A program made the position numbers and the translations under genes. Shown here one piece after another: positions 10,495 to 22,261 of a DNA stretch of 64,000 bases. This DNA comes from Heterohyrax brucei (taxonomy: Eukaryota; Chordata; Mammalia; Hyracoidea; Procaviidae): the NCBI GenBank assembly GCA_028571685.1, contig CM053146.1, forward strand, positions 26,509,431 through 26,573,430, given 5' to 3'. The notes beneath the pieces are model-generated. The model worked only from the letters and a program-made list of their open reading frames with translations, did not search any database and was not told the DNA's origin. How positions within the stretch are numbered: position 1 is the first letter of the stretch; every line of letters starts with the position of its first letter.

Positions 10495-12180
10495 AAATCA
10501 CCCCATACAACTACTGCAACTGATTACTGACACAAAGATATAGAAGAAATTCAGTGGAGGAAGTGCAGTCTTTTCAGCCAATATCCTGGAGCAACTGGCT
10601 ATTCGTAGGCAAAATCAGACTCAAGCTAAGTCTCATATTGTGTGTAAAAATTAACTCAAAATGGGTCATAGATTTATGTGCAAAATATAAAAGTATAAAC
10701 CTTTTAGGAGAAAATTTTCAGCACATAGAGTTTTGTGAATATATATTCTCATTCTCGGCACACACACACATACATAATTTTTAAGAAAACAGGCTGTTAA
10801 CTTTTATTCATAACCACATATATGATAAAAGACTCATACCTAGTATTATGGATTGAATTTCGTCCCACCAAAAAACATGTGTAGCAATTTGTGTAAGCCA
10901 TGATTCTTGGTGTTGTGTGATGTTCTTCCTTACTGTAAATCCTGCTTCTATCATGTTAATGAAGGAGGACGGGTGACCAGCAGTTGTGTTGGTGGGGTAG
11001 GACTCTAACTGTAGGATTGTGTTATGTCTCGAGTCAGTCTCTTGAGATATAAAGGAAAGGGAAGGAAGAAGAGATTTAGGGTCCTCATATCACCAAGAAG
11101 CAGTGCCAGGAGCTGAGTGTGTGTTTTAGAAAGGACCTGGATCCCTGAGCATCAAAAGCCCCCAGTCCAGGGGAAGGCTGATGATAAAGGCCCTCCTCCA
11201 GAACCAGTAGAGAAAGACTTCCCCTGGAGTTGACACCCTAAATTTGGACTTTTAACCTATAAGGCTATGACAAAGTAAAATTTCTCCTTTTAAAGCCTTT
11301 CACTTGTTGTATTTCTGTTATGGTACTAGACAACTAAGATATCTAGTATTTATAATAAACTCCAAAATTCAACAGCAAAACTCAAACAACCCCAATTAAA
11401 AAATGGACAAAAGACAAGAAGAGATAGTTCACTGGAGAGAATACAAAAATGGAAAGTTTAAGTACATGAAAGATATTCTATGTTAATCTCCATTAGAGAA
11501 ATGGAAATTGGGACCATGATGAGATATCATTATAAATTTATCATAAGAGCTAAAACTAAAAACAACAACAAAAAGAAAACAACGACAACAGCAAATTCTC
11601 ACAAGATGCAGAAAAACTGGATAAAAACCGGATAACTTAGAAAATTACTGCTAGGAATATAAAATGATAGTCACTCTGGGAACTGATTTAGCAGTTTCAC
11701 AGAAATAAAATACACTTTTAACACATGACTCAACAATCATACCACTGGGCACTGATTCCAGAGAAATTAAATCTTATTGCCACACAAACCTGATTGTGTT
11801 TAATCACAGCAGCTTTGTTTACAATAACCAAAAATTTGGATTAATCAAAAGTGTTCACATAGGCAAATAGTTAAATAAACTGTGATACATCCATATCATG
11901 GGATAGGACTCAACGGTTAAAAGTAAACTATTCATACACAAATCAGTTTGAGTGTACCTCAAGGACAATAGGCTGAGTGAAAAAAAGACAATTTCAAAAG
12001 TATACATATGATGTCACTTAAAACACAACCAAAATTGTCCAACGGTAAAAATAAAGTACAGATTGGTGGTTGCCAAGATTACAGACATTGTCCAGAGGGG
12101 ATTAGTGTGTATGAGACCTTGCTGTACTATCATAGCCACTTCTTGTGACTCTACAATTATTTCAAAATAAAAAGGTAAAA
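10495..12180 (+). mobile_element. Ancient L1 (L1M-like), split by an LTR
   Basis: The left part (10495-10838) resembles L1 ORF2: tcctggagcaactggctatt, caaaatgggtcatagattta. The right part (11347-12180) continues ORF2 (aaaaaatggacaaaagacaa, ttagagaaatggaaattggg) into a 3' UTR (attggtggttgccaagatta) and an A-rich tail (caaaataaaaagg). The LTR at 10844-11341 lies between them. This copy is clearly more diverged than the others. Confidence 0.75.
10844..11341 (+). mobile_element. Solo LTR, MaLR/MLT1-like
   Basis: Starts tattatggattgaatttcgt and ends tttctgttatggtactagac aactaagata, the typical start and end of MaLR LTRs. The middle has the ggaagaagagattta block and the ccctccagaac-like block found in the copies at 27342-27866 and 48336-48858. 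The flanking cctag (10839-10843) and tctag (11342-11346) fit a 5-bp duplication. It has no internal region on either side, so it is a solo LTR. Confidence 0.8.
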
Positions 12181-12299
12181 AATGAATTTGCATTACGTGT
12201 TAACTTGTGACCAACTCCCAGCAAATCAAATAGTCAGTAACAGTTATAGGAAATCAGGGAAGTGAGACCTAAATAACATTATGGAAGGCTGGGGAACCA

Positions 12300-12490
12300 A
12301 GTCTTCATTTAGTGAAAGTCCTGACATGAGTCTTGAAGGATGGTTTTTCCCTTTATAGGCAGAGAGAACTAGAGGAAGAGACACCTTCCAGGTAAAGAAC
12401 ACTACCTGAGAAGATAGAGCATTTTAGGAATTCTATGGAGAGGTCAACTGACCAGACTAAAGATGTAGAAAGGGCAAGGAAGGTTACAAG
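12300..12490 (+). mobile_element. Possible ancient LINE (L2-like body) fragment
   Basis: The succession catgagtcttgaaggatgg, aggcagagagaactagagga and gtcaactgaccagactaaag resembles an old mammalian repeat whose better copy is at 18595-19130. Weak match, family uncertain. Confidence 0.35.
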
Positions 12491-12569
12491 TTGGCAGTTA
12501 TTTGATCTTCCCCCCACCTTATGAATTCGTTTATATGGCTAGCTTTGGAGGAAGGCCATCAGATCTGCT

Positions 12570-12830
12570 GTAAATATAATACCTGTAATTTATTATGCCT
12601 TTTCTACTGCCAGACATTGTCAGAAGAGCCTTCCATGAATTAACAGATTCATTTTTCACAACAACATAATGAGAGAAATCACTTTCTGATCCACATTAGA
12701 CACAGAAATACTTGTCCTATAGTAGGCAAGTCCACAGAACTAGCTTGTGGTAGAGGTTGCAACTTGGGAGGTAGACTCAGAATCTGGCTCCAGAGTCTAG
12801 GCTGCTAACCCTAAAATACTGTCTCCCATA
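12570..12830 (+). mobile_element. MIR SINE
   Basis: MIR-like order: attaacagattcatttttca caacaacataatga, the degenerate central tgatccacattagacacag core, then agtccacagaactagcttgt and atctggctccagagtctagg. Diverged, as expected for this ancient mammal-wide SINE. Confidence 0.7.
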
Positions 12831-14336
12831 TGAGAACATTTACAAGCTTCCAATATTTAAGCTTAAAATGGTACTCCAGCCCCAACCCTCTTGTCTCCCT
12901 CTGCTTGGCTTCTGGTCTTAGCCTATCAGCTCCCCATAGATGAGCAAATTAGATTTGAGTAACTGAGAACCATAGGTAGCATGTTGGTAAGATTTCTACT
13001 TTCTCCAGGAAGCCATGTAGAATAATATAAGGTTTATGTTCAAGGACTATTATCACTGTTTTTTTTGTCCCCAGTTCTTAGTGGAGCAATTTTCCAGTGT
13101 AAACCAAATATGAGAAACCTGATCACTGGAGTTATTTAGGTAACATTTAATTATTTTAATTTAGGCCATTTGAATTAATTATTTTAATTTAGGCCATTTG
13201 AATACAAGCTCCTAGGTAAGCAAATCATTAGTGATGAAAGTTAAGCAAAATGATTTCTGCCTTGGTTATCAGAAATGGAAAAAAAGGAATTATATTTTCA
13301 CTGTGCTGTAAATGATGAGACTGAGGTACTGAGAAATTTAAATTACCTCAAAACTCCTCTATAAAGAATATCTGAAATTTTCTTATTTCTTCAATCATCT
13401 TGAAACTTTATGGTACATTCATAAAAGCATCATTTCCTGGGGAAAAGAAAGAGAAAATAGCTTGTATTAGAACCTTACAAGTCATTAAGAAAAACAAATG
13501 AACTAGCCTGAATATCACAGAGAACTTTAGAACTGTGTTTCTTGCTTAAGCTCCAAAGTGAGAAGTTATTTTTCATTCTAAGTTGACTTCAGGCCACTGA
13601 GATTGAAATATTTAATTCCCCATTTTAGCATTAAGTGTGAAATTGTGCATATATATACTCTAATTTAAATCAGTAACATTTGTTTTACAGAACTGCTTTC
13701 CAGAGACTAACTTTATGGGCTACTGTGATTATTCTTTAATTGTGAAATTAAACTATATAGTTTTTCTTCACTGTTTTCTACTAGAAGAAAAGCATAATGG
13801 CCTCAACTACTTTTATATAACAACCATTCATTCAATTATTCATTAGCTAGATGAACCAAAAATATGAAGTCACAAATTTTTCTTAGTACTTATTTTTAAC
13901 AATTAGTTTTGGAGATATTAATGCACGTTACTCCATACACAATAGCAAACAGAGTTAGGAGTGTTAAGTCTCATAAGACTTTTTTGGGGGGGGGTGGGAC
14001 TCAGCTTCTTTTTAGTACTGTGAAGTTTGACAAAGATAATTTAGTGCTCTTAGCCTAAGTTTCACTGTATGTCAACAGGGGGATGGAGCTTGCCTCTAAA
14101 TTTATTACAAGATCCAAATGATCTTTGTAACGAGCAAAGGCAAATGAAGATCCAAATGACAATGTTAATATGATGTACTTTTGCACAGAATGCAGTACAT
14201 CATATGGATACCATATATTTTAATTTCTGCCCATATAAAAGAAAGACTTCACAGCTTTGCTTAGCTTTCATCATTAATAGATTGGGAAACTTGTTTATGT
14301 TAAGATAATTTTAAAGTACTCTAATAAAAACTAAGG
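12831..14336. other. AT-rich DNA with a 28-bp tandem duplication
   Basis: No gene or recognised repeat. It contains two perfect 25-base copies of one sequence (13149-13173 and 13177-13201, starting aattattttaatttaggcca) at a period of 28 bases, and a short G-run near 13985-13997. Confidence 0.5.
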
Positions 14337-14570
14337 GGCAGTTGTGTTTCAGTGGTAGAATTCTCACCTTCTATGTGGGAGTTCCGCTTGTCATTCCAGT
14401 CCAGTGCAAATCATGTGCAGCCTCTACTCATCAGCCAGTTCAGCAGGATCATCTCATCTCCAGGAAGATGTAGCAGAGTAGGACACACCAATGTATTTCA
14501 GTTCTTCACAGAATTTCAAAATCCGTTGTTTGAGCTGTATGTGACAAACTACGAAAGGGGGGAAATGGTG
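14337..14570 (+). mobile_element. tRNA-Gly-headed element (SINE or RTE-linked)
   Basis: The first 70 bases resemble tRNA-Gly: box A region tttcagtggtagaattctca, the anticodon-arm region ccttctatgtgggagt, and a decayed box B (ttgtcattccag). The text after the tRNA part (gtgcaaatcatgtgcagcct) is not tRNA, and the acceptor stem does not pair well, so this is a retroposed tRNA-headed repeat and not a tRNA gene. Confidence 0.65.
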
Positions 14571-15192
14571 TCTATATGAAATGTTAGTCCAGTTATACCA
14601 CTGGTCTAGAAATTGTTTGTGGCATTGCCTGGTTTTTGCATCAGCTTTTGTTGGCACATAAAATAGCTGGCCAATAAATGCTCATGAAATTGCATTAAAT
14701 CAGGCATCAAGCAGGAACATTTTCATTTTCTCAGTAGGCTAATAGCTCTGTGCCATGGGCACATACAATAACTATAAACCATCTCTGCCCACAAAGAGCT
14801 TGCAGCCACGAGAGAGAAGTGTCTAACAAGATGAAATAATTAAACGACAACTCAGTACATGGCTTTGACTACTGTACATAAGTACTCCTGCTGTTTGGAG
14901 AAAAGATAAGGTCTCTGCTGACTGAGGCAATGAGAAAGACTTCTTAGAGCTGAAAGATGGCTAAAACATTAATGCTGAGAAGAGAAAATAGAAGTCATTG
15001 TCTATGTGAGAACAATATCTATTGTAGACTTCTGCCGCACTTTTGATTGGTGTTTTCTTGGCTATTCAGAGTAACTTGTTCAAGACTTTTTTGTTAACTC
15101 CAACAACTTTTTCTTTTCCTAATATTTTTTCTATTATTATGTAATTCTGAAACTAAAAGAGACAATAGTGCCAAATATTCCTAGACGGTCCC

Positions 15193-16228
15193 TGTGTTAG
15201 TTTCTTAGTACAACTGTAATATAAAAAATGTAAGTGGCTGGGTTTTGTTGTATTTGTGTGTTTTAAGTGACAGTTTTCATGTCAAGTCAGTTTCTCACAC
15301 AAAAACTTATGAACTTATTATTAGGTGATCTTAGTTGCTCTTTCTGCAAAGTGACGGCACACTCCTCTTCACCCTGTACTTCCTGTGTGCCTTCAACAAC
15401 CCCCTCTCCTTTTCTGCCCTCTTATCTTGCTTCTGGGCAGGAGATGCCCATTTAGTCTTATGTAACTGCTTGAGCCAAGAAGCATACCTTCACCAGCGTC
15501 ATTTTGTGTCTTATAATCCAGTCTGATCTTTGTTTGAATGCTTGGCTTTGGAAATGATTTTAGTTTGGGGCTAACACAGAATTTGGAAGCCATATCTTCA
15601 AGGGTACCTCCAATTTCTGTCAGACTATCAAGGCTGGTCTTTTTACTTCAATTTGAGTTCTGCATCCTACGTTTCTCCTACTCCATCAGGGACTTTCTGT
15701 CATGTTCCCTGTCTGGGCAGTTAATGGTGACAGCCAGGCATTGTCTTAAAAAATTTTGCTATGCCAATTGACCTACACGTCCCCTGAAACCATGGTCCCC
15801 AGACCCCTGCCCCTGATACTCTCTTCCTTAAACTGTTTAAGTTTCTTACCTTTCAGTTTAATCTCCTGTATGGTGTGTGTACTTCCAAGGGAGTGACTTT
15901 GAAGGACAGAGATTTATTTTGTTTCAGTTCTGGAGGCTGAAAATTCAAATCAGGGTCTTGCCTGTGGTGATTTCTTCTTTGTAGGTGGTCCTTACCATTT
16001 CTTGGTTGGTTGGCTCATTGATTACATTCAGTGTCTGTCTTTCCCAACCCCTCATCCCGTGTGTGCACATCTCTGGGTCTAGTCTGCTCACTCAAGGAGT
16101 GATTAGATTAGAAAATACTTCACATAATAAAGAAAACTCTGTTCCCAAGTGGGATTACATTTACAGGTATAGAGATTAAGATTTCAACACATACTTTGAG
16201 GGAACGTGGTTTAATCCATCCATAGTAG
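15193..16228 (-). mobile_element. LTR (MaLR-like), antisense, split by an L1 3' end
   Basis: The left part (15193-15240: tgtgttagtttcttagtaca then gtaagtggctggg) and the right part (about 15881-16228: ggacagagatttattttgtt, cagttctggaggctg, to ttaatccatccatagtag) are the two halves of one antisense LTR. The minus-strand AATAAA equivalent (agatttattt) is where such LTRs have it. The flanks gtccc (15188-15192) and ttccc (16229-16233) are a possible 5-bp duplication with one mismatch. Confidence 0.65.
15241..15880 (-). mobile_element. L1 3' UTR, antisense, inside the LTR
   Basis: Plus-strand landmarks are ttttaagtgacagttttcat, atgaacttattattaggtga, tgggcaggagatgcccattt and atgccaattgacctacacgt, the antisense order of the L1 3' UTR seen at 25330-26140. 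5'-truncated within the 3' UTR, so no ORF2 sequence. The right boundary is approximate. Confidence 0.75.
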
Positions 16229-17384
16229 TTCCCCTTAAACATACCTCCTCTTTCTCACAGCAAGGAGAATTTGTACATTATATGAATATCTTTGTAATAA
16301 TTCCAAACATACTAACTGTGCTTCTTGTACTCCACAATTTTCCCGCCTTTTTTCAGTAGCTGTGTTTTCAACTGTACCTTCATAGTGGGGCATATTTTTT
16401 CCAAATCTTGATATACTACATTGCATCATGTCTTTGCAAAATATCATAGAGATACAGTACAAGGATATAAATATGTAATTTACAGGCTGAACTAATTACC
16501 ACTGTATATAAATTCACAGGCTCCAGTTGCAAACTGTATGTCCTCGCAAATGGAAAGCCAAAGGGTGATAGACAACCAACCATATTGAAATACAATTCTG
16601 AACTGAAATGTGAATTTTTTAAAATAATTAAAACTTGTATTAGATAAAAAATTGTATTAAAAAGAAGAAGAAGTGTTTACTGCTATTAGAATTAAAAAAG
16701 TAAAATCTGTTCGGGTGATATTTTTAAAAAATACTTTTGACATAAGTAGCAAATCTTAGTAAAGTGAATGACATATAGTCAATAGACCTACAGAAAGCAT
16801 TTCTATTTCTGGAATATTATTAGCACTGCAGGATTCGTAAAGATGTTCACACCCTTTTAACCTAACTGTTGCATTTGGTAGCTCAAAATAGTGAGTCTCA
16901 GCAAGACTAAGGGATTTGCCGTACACCCACAAAGTCTCTTAGTAGCTTAACTATGAAAACATTAAAGTTGACTTACTGTATCTTTACAGTTTAATCAGTC
17001 ACTTAGCATGGCCGTGTGATGCTTGGAATAGACCGAAAACACAGGGAGTACATGTCAAAGGAGGTATTGATGTTGGACAGAAAAGTGTTAAAATGTTAAG
17101 AAACTTAAAGTAAGTTGAAAGGGATAACTCTTTAAGTAACAAATCTATCACATTTGAAAATCAAATGCCAGATGGCTTTGCCAATATTCACTTATTCATG
17201 TATTCATTAATTTATTTATTTTTTTTTAAATAAACTTTGGCCTCAAGTCCTCTGTGTGCAAGACAGAGCAAGAACCATCCACTTAAGTGTCTGGAATGCC
17301 CTTATTCAAAACATTTGTTGAAATGTCAGTCTTCACTGGGGACTGTTGAGAGGTGTAGATTTATAATTTAAGAAATTTGTTCAC
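16229..17384. other. AT-rich DNA, possible MIR fragment near 16820-16990
   Basis: No gene seen. The stretch aagggatttgccgtacaccc acaaagtctcttagtagc near 16911 resembles the MIR 3' half but is too diverged to be sure. The ORFs here are short and in AT-rich sequence. Confidence 0.35.
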
Positions 17385-17590
17385 TGAGTAGGAGTCCTGG
17401 TGGCCCAACAGTTAAATGCTTACTGGTAACCTAACGTCAGTGTGTCGAGTCCACCAATCTACAGGAGAAAGATATGTCAGTATGTTCCCACAAAGATGTA
17501 CACACTCGAAGTCCTGTGGAGTGGTTCTATTCAGTTTTGTAGGATTGTTATGAGTTAGTATTGACTAGATGGAAAGTTTTTTTTTTTTTT
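17385..17590 (+). mobile_element. AfroSINE
   Basis: Head gtaggagtcctggtggccca acagttaaatgctta, body aggagaaagatatgtcagta, then agtggttctattcagttttg and ttgttatgagttagtattga, ending in a long T-run (17577-17591). The long subfamily with the gaaagat block. Confidence 0.85.
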
Positions 17591-17947
17591 AATTTATTAT
17601 TGTTATTATTTTGGTACAGTTCTAGTTCTTTATATACTGACTGACTATGCCAAGGTAGTGGAATGAAAGAACTATGTTCTCCACGGAGGTTACATAGGTA
17701 AACAAAAAAAGCATGTCATCGCAAATCAGAGACTAGGTATTAAATTGATGTAAAAGAAGTGATGGTAAAGCAAACTGATGTGTGTGTGTGTTGCTGTATG
17801 TGCATCTGTGCACATATATGAGAGAGAGTTGGGAGGTGGGGTCTGGGGCTACTTGACTAGATTGACCATGAAGTTCTATCTATATAGGATATATTTAAAA
17901 GTAAAGCTTACAGGATGAGAAAATTCAGTCATGGGACAGAAAATGAG

Positions 17948-18588
17948 TGCGATGGTTAAGATGCTGAGTCACCTTGGCTAGGCCATGATTCTCAGTGTTT
18001 GGCAACTGTAGAACACTGTGACCACCACCCATGATGAAATCTACCGAGTGTTCCCAGTAGAGGCAGGGTCTGCAGTAGCTCACCGCTCCTGTCTTCATCT
18101 CTCTGTCTTTCACAGACTAATTCCTTCTTGCTCACCTTTCCAAAGTTTTTGGCTTGTTGTGAATACAGCAGCTGCTGTTCTTGTCTTCTGAACTCTGGTT
18201 CCTGGAAATTGAGACAGAAACTTTTGATCATGGAATTCACGGATCTTCACAGTCTATGAGTAAAGTCCTGTACTATCTGACCTGATGATCTTGAGTTCAC
18301 CAACCCTGCAGCTATGTGAATCAGAAAAAAACTTTAGGTCTTGCCTGCTGTCTTTGGATTAATAGATGTTCACAGACTGTGAGCAGGAGCCCTGCTCTCT
18401 GATCTGCTGACCTTCGCTTCTCCAGCTTCTGCAGCTTCAGGAATTGAAAGAGGTGTCTATCCTCGTCCAGGACTTGGGAAACTTCTCTACCTGCAAACCT
18501 GTGAACTGTTTCCTTTGTATAAATCTGTATCTACAGAAATTTATACAGTTTACTGGTTTCGAATCTCTAGAGAACCCAATTGAAGACA
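17948..18588 (+). mobile_element. Solo LTR, ERVL/MaLR-like
   Basis: Starts tgcgatggttaagatgctga gtcaccttggctaggcc and ends ggtttcgaatctctagagaa cccaattgaagaca. A polyadenylation-like tataaatctg lies near 18517. The flanks atgag (17943-17947) and aggag (18589-18593) fit a 5-bp duplication with one mismatch. The same LTR type is seen at 63044-63539 and, truncated, at 29847-30200. No internal region adjoins it. Confidence 0.7.
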
Positions 18589-18594
18589 AGGAGG

Positions 18595-19130
18595 CCTAGC
18601 ATTCCAGGCAAAGGGAAAGGCGGGTACAGAGCCACCAAGGAAAGGAAAATCTAGTATGTTAGAGGAATAAAGAGAAATCAAAGTGACCAGTGGTTAGTCA
18701 ATGTGAGAAGAATGGCTCCAAATGAGAATTACGGATGAAAAGAAGTTAAACTGTATTAGGTGAGAAGTTTAGAATTTAGTTCAGGTAAAGTGGGACTTAC
18801 CTGAAAGGCTTGAAATAATTTTAAAAAGCTTAATTTGAAATAATTAACACACCGTAAAACTCACTTACTTAAAGTGTACAGTCCAATGGGTTTAAATGAA
18901 TTTCAAAATTCTTACAACCATTGCTGCACCTAATCTTAGAACATTTTATATAAAGCTTTAAATAGTGCTGTGAGAGAATGTAATGTACTTTTGAAAATTG
19001 CTTACTGACTGTTGCGTGAAGAATAGATTGTAGAGACTAAGAGAAGTAAGGACACTAGTTAAGAAGATATTGCAGCAATCCAAGTGAGAAACTTTGCTTG
19101 TAGAACGACTAGGAAGTAAACAATGAAGAA
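18595..19130 (+). mobile_element. Ancient LINE fragment (L2-like), interrupted
   Basis: agcattccaggcaaagggaa, ggaataaagagaaatcaaag and later gttaagaagatattgcagca atccaagtgagaaac follow the order of an old mammal-wide repeat body. About 18800-18960 is different (aaagtgtacagtccaatggg, a sequence typical of old LINE 3' regions) and appears inserted. Family assignment is tentative. Confidence 0.45.
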
Positions 19131-19369
19131 AGAGTGAAACCTGCACATCAGAAAGATGTTAAAAAATACACTTATCAGGTATGTGTATCATTATACTACA
19201 GTGAGGCAGAGACAGAACCATCAATACAGACACACACGTGTAGGATACAACTGTGCCATTTACTGTGATATGCAAGTGCAGAAAAAACCGATTTCAGGGA
19301 GAAAACTAGTAGCTACCATTGATTATGTCCAGTACTGTACATTAGTGAGAACACAGAGCAATTAGATTT

Positions 19370-19815
19370 CTAATATGGTGGAGATAGTATACTAAAGTGG
19401 ACATAAGTTTTCTGGAAAACCATTGGCAGAATCTTCAAAAAACAAGCATGCACCTAAAATACATTTTAACAATTCTGTTTCTACGTTTATGGAAGCTACC
19501 CTATGTCCGTTGGCAAGAGAAGGGGTACGTTAATTGTGCCGAGTCATAGAGTGGGTTACTATGAAGAAGGAAAACAAACATCTGCCTCTGAGGCCCAGGA
19601 TCGGGGGTGAAAAATAACCTGACACAAATGAACACGTATGGTATGATTCTAATGATATTAAGCTTTAAAACAGGCAAATTAATTCACAATATAATAATTC
19701 AGGATAGGATTATCCTCGAGGGTATTGTGATAGTAAGGTAGCAAGAGGGGAGTCTTCCGAACTTCCTTTTTCCTTGACCACTCTACCTGAATTACACTAT
19801 ATCTTGTGAACTTTA
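19370..19815 (+). mobile_element. Ancient L1 (L1M-like) 3' part
   Basis: ggaaaaccattggcagaatc, then gtatgattctaatgatatta agctttaaaacaggcaaatt, then aggataggattatc: the order of an old L1 ORF2 end and 3' UTR. No ORF. Confidence 0.55.
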
Positions 19816-20624
19816 ATTATTGTGACTTTTTTTTTCTTGCAGTTATGTGCATGTGTCTGCATTCTAGCTATATCTGTCTCATTTCCCTTAGTAGATTTTG
19901 AGCTAGTAAGAACATGTCTTATTCATGTAAAGTCTGTAATACTAAAATAAAACTAAATGTTGAAAGAATAAATGAATGGATGAATGCTAGCACATTAAGA
20001 GGCAAAAGGACAGGGATCCTTTCACAGGGGCCTAAATCTTAAATCTAGGATAAATGTAGACAATATTTACTGAATCAGAAATGCCATGTGGATATGGACA
20101 AATTCAGAATACAATGCAGAAAATAAATTTGGCTTACATTAAGGAAGCCTTATGAAAATGAATGTAAGTGATAGTCACTTAACAAATACTGAACAGCTAA
20201 AAACAGTAACCCTCCCTCTTTATTTATTTATTTATTTTTAACAATACCTCTTTTTTTTTTCTAGGAGGCAATGTCTCCAGTTAAAACATGGCCTTATCTT
20301 ATATCTATGTTACTAGGGGACACTTATCAAGTTTTCTTACAGACATTTGACATATTCTTTTCTGTCCCTCCCCAACGCCACTACTCATTTTATTAGTTTC
20401 CTGCCTGGCAAGCAGATGTGATGACTGGATCCCCTGTGAGCTTGCAGTGACCTTATAGTTGGAAGCCATAAGTAGGCATAAAGACTTGTTTCTGATGAAT
20501 TACTGGAGATTCCATACAAACTGCAGACTACTTCCTCTGCTTATTTTAGAGATGAGAATAAACTCACATGTTAAGTCATCCGAGTTTGTTTGGAAACACA
20601 GAGAGGATTATGACATTTTTCTTT
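19816..20624. other. Unassigned DNA with (TTTA)n
   Basis: Contains a short (TTTA)n run at about 20219-20240 and T-runs. No gene seen. Confidence 0.5.
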
Positions 20625-21010
20625 CTTTTTTTTAATTATGATTGAATGAAAATGTACATTCCTATATAAATTCATGTGCTCACCTGTATGCAGCTCCCAC
20701 TGCTCTCCCTGCCCAGTGACAGCACACCCTTCCTCTTTGCTCCATATATGTGCTATTCTCCTGACAGTCTCCTATCCCCTCCTCTCCACCCACTCCCCTT
20801 CCTCCAGTAAGAGGTCAGCAGGATGACACCCTACAGATACATAGAACCATAAAGTTCCCACAAGATACGGTCACTCTGCATCACCAAGTCCAATCCATTG
20901 CTGTCAGAAAAGTTGATCTTCATTATGATTTATGGATGGGGGCAGCATCAGGGCCAGGGGCCATTCTCCTAGCAGAACCCTGAAGCCCCTGGACTTCATC
21001 TCTGTTGAGA
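20625..21010 (-). mobile_element. L1 3' UTR, antisense, young-type
   Basis: Plus-strand order: T-run, aaaatgtacattcctatata, gcagctcccactgctctccc, cctcctctccacccactccc, agcaggatgacaccctacag and caggggccattctcctagca. This is the reverse of the 3' UTR of the young L1 (45990-46350). 5'-truncated within the 3' UTR. Confidence 0.85.
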
Positions 21011-21166
21011 GGCGATGAAGGCCTTCATGGGGAAGTGCTATGGGAATCATTATGGAGTCAGGAAGCAGAAATTTAAGAAACTCTTTTCAGTCTGGAGGTC
21101 TCAAATTTTCCATAGTCATCCTTATCAGGGATGCAAGCGTTGAATATTGGCACTCCTAAGCTGCAG

Positions 21167-21198
21167 GGTCGGCTCCGACTCGACAGCCCTTGGCTGGC
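21167..21198 (+). mobile_element. 32-bp SINE-tail insertion with exact 9-bp TSD
   Basis: The insert is ggtcggctccgactcgacag followed by cccttggctggc. It is flanked by aagctgcag at 21158-21166 and again at 21199-21207, a perfect 9-base duplication. The insert equals only the last part of an AfroSINE- or RTE-type 3' end plus a TTGGC-like tail. Removing the insert and one repeat gives a continuous flank. Confidence 0.85.
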
Positions 21199-21210
21199 AA
21201 GCTGCAGAGG

Positions 21211-22261
21211 GCTTTTCAATCTCAGAAGGATAGAAAGGGTCCTGCTGATGAAACACTGTATAAATTGTGGCAGTTTTAGGAGTACTGGGAAATTGTTGTA
21301 TTGTGGAGATCTGAATGATGCCAACATATCACGATGAGTTCCCTCATGACACTCGAACTGTAAAAAGACTGACGTTGTTGTCAAATACAAGACTGCTTCA
21401 CATAATATAATCTTTCTGATACAGCAGAATGACAGTCAACTGCTAAGCCATGATGAATGCTAACCAGAATTTAAAGTGCTGGTTCTTAGTGTGTACCTTC
21501 AACAGCCAACTGTTGACACAAACATATTACTATTCACAAAAATTGAAACCATCGTGCCCTCTCACTGACTTTCACATTCCTCTATATAAAAATAAGATCT
21601 GTACAGAGTTCATTAATAGTTCTGAAATGGGATATACTAAAAAGTGGATATGACATAGTTCATACATTTCATCAGATCATAACAAGCCACTTGCAAGTTT
21701 TCTGTATCGCATGCTAGCTTAGTGGGAAACATTTTTCTGGTAGCACTGCTAATATCGCATCAGTACTAAATGGATACGTATTCCTTCAGCCATATTGACT
21801 GCAACTCAAGTATGAAACTTTTCAGCATCTGCTCTTTTTCTCATTCTCTGGTCTTCTCAAGGAAAGTACAGTGTTTTCTGCCAAGAGTGAAACCCTGTGA
21901 TTCACTGGAGCACATCCCAATCACCCATCAGTGTGTCTACTTCTCACCAGTTTGATTTTCTTTAATTGTGGCATTTTTATGAACCAAAGCAGAGTATATC
22001 TTTCTCTTTGGACATTTGCTTAGTAAGTTTATTGAAAACACCATCTCCAACCAGGTCATCCTGATTTGGAGCTTCTCCATTATCCTGCCCAAACCAGCCT
22101 ATCTCCTCCCCCCACTATTGGGAAGCTTCTGAGATGACAGCATATTTTATGCTTAAGTATTCCTTGTAGGTTTAGAAAATTAAAGAAGTGGGAATTTCCA
22201 TCTGTTTGACCAACACTGACTTCCATTTTTCTGTACATTGTATGGGGACAGTGATGTGGTG
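21211..22261. other. Unassigned DNA
   Basis: Several ORFs of 60-70 codons (for example 21450-21653 and 21770-21955), none resembling a family I know. The 21040-21360 interval is less AT-rich than its surroundings and could be old retroposed sequence, but I could not identify a parent. Confidence 0.4.

Noticed and set aside
14337-14410. Functional tRNA-Gly gene
   Set aside because: Box B and acceptor stem are decayed and the 3' neighbour is repeat sequence, so it is a retroposed copy.
21040-21440. Processed pseudogene of a host mRNA
   Set aside because: The stretch looks less repetitive than its surroundings, but I could not match it to any protein family in either strand, so no claim is made.
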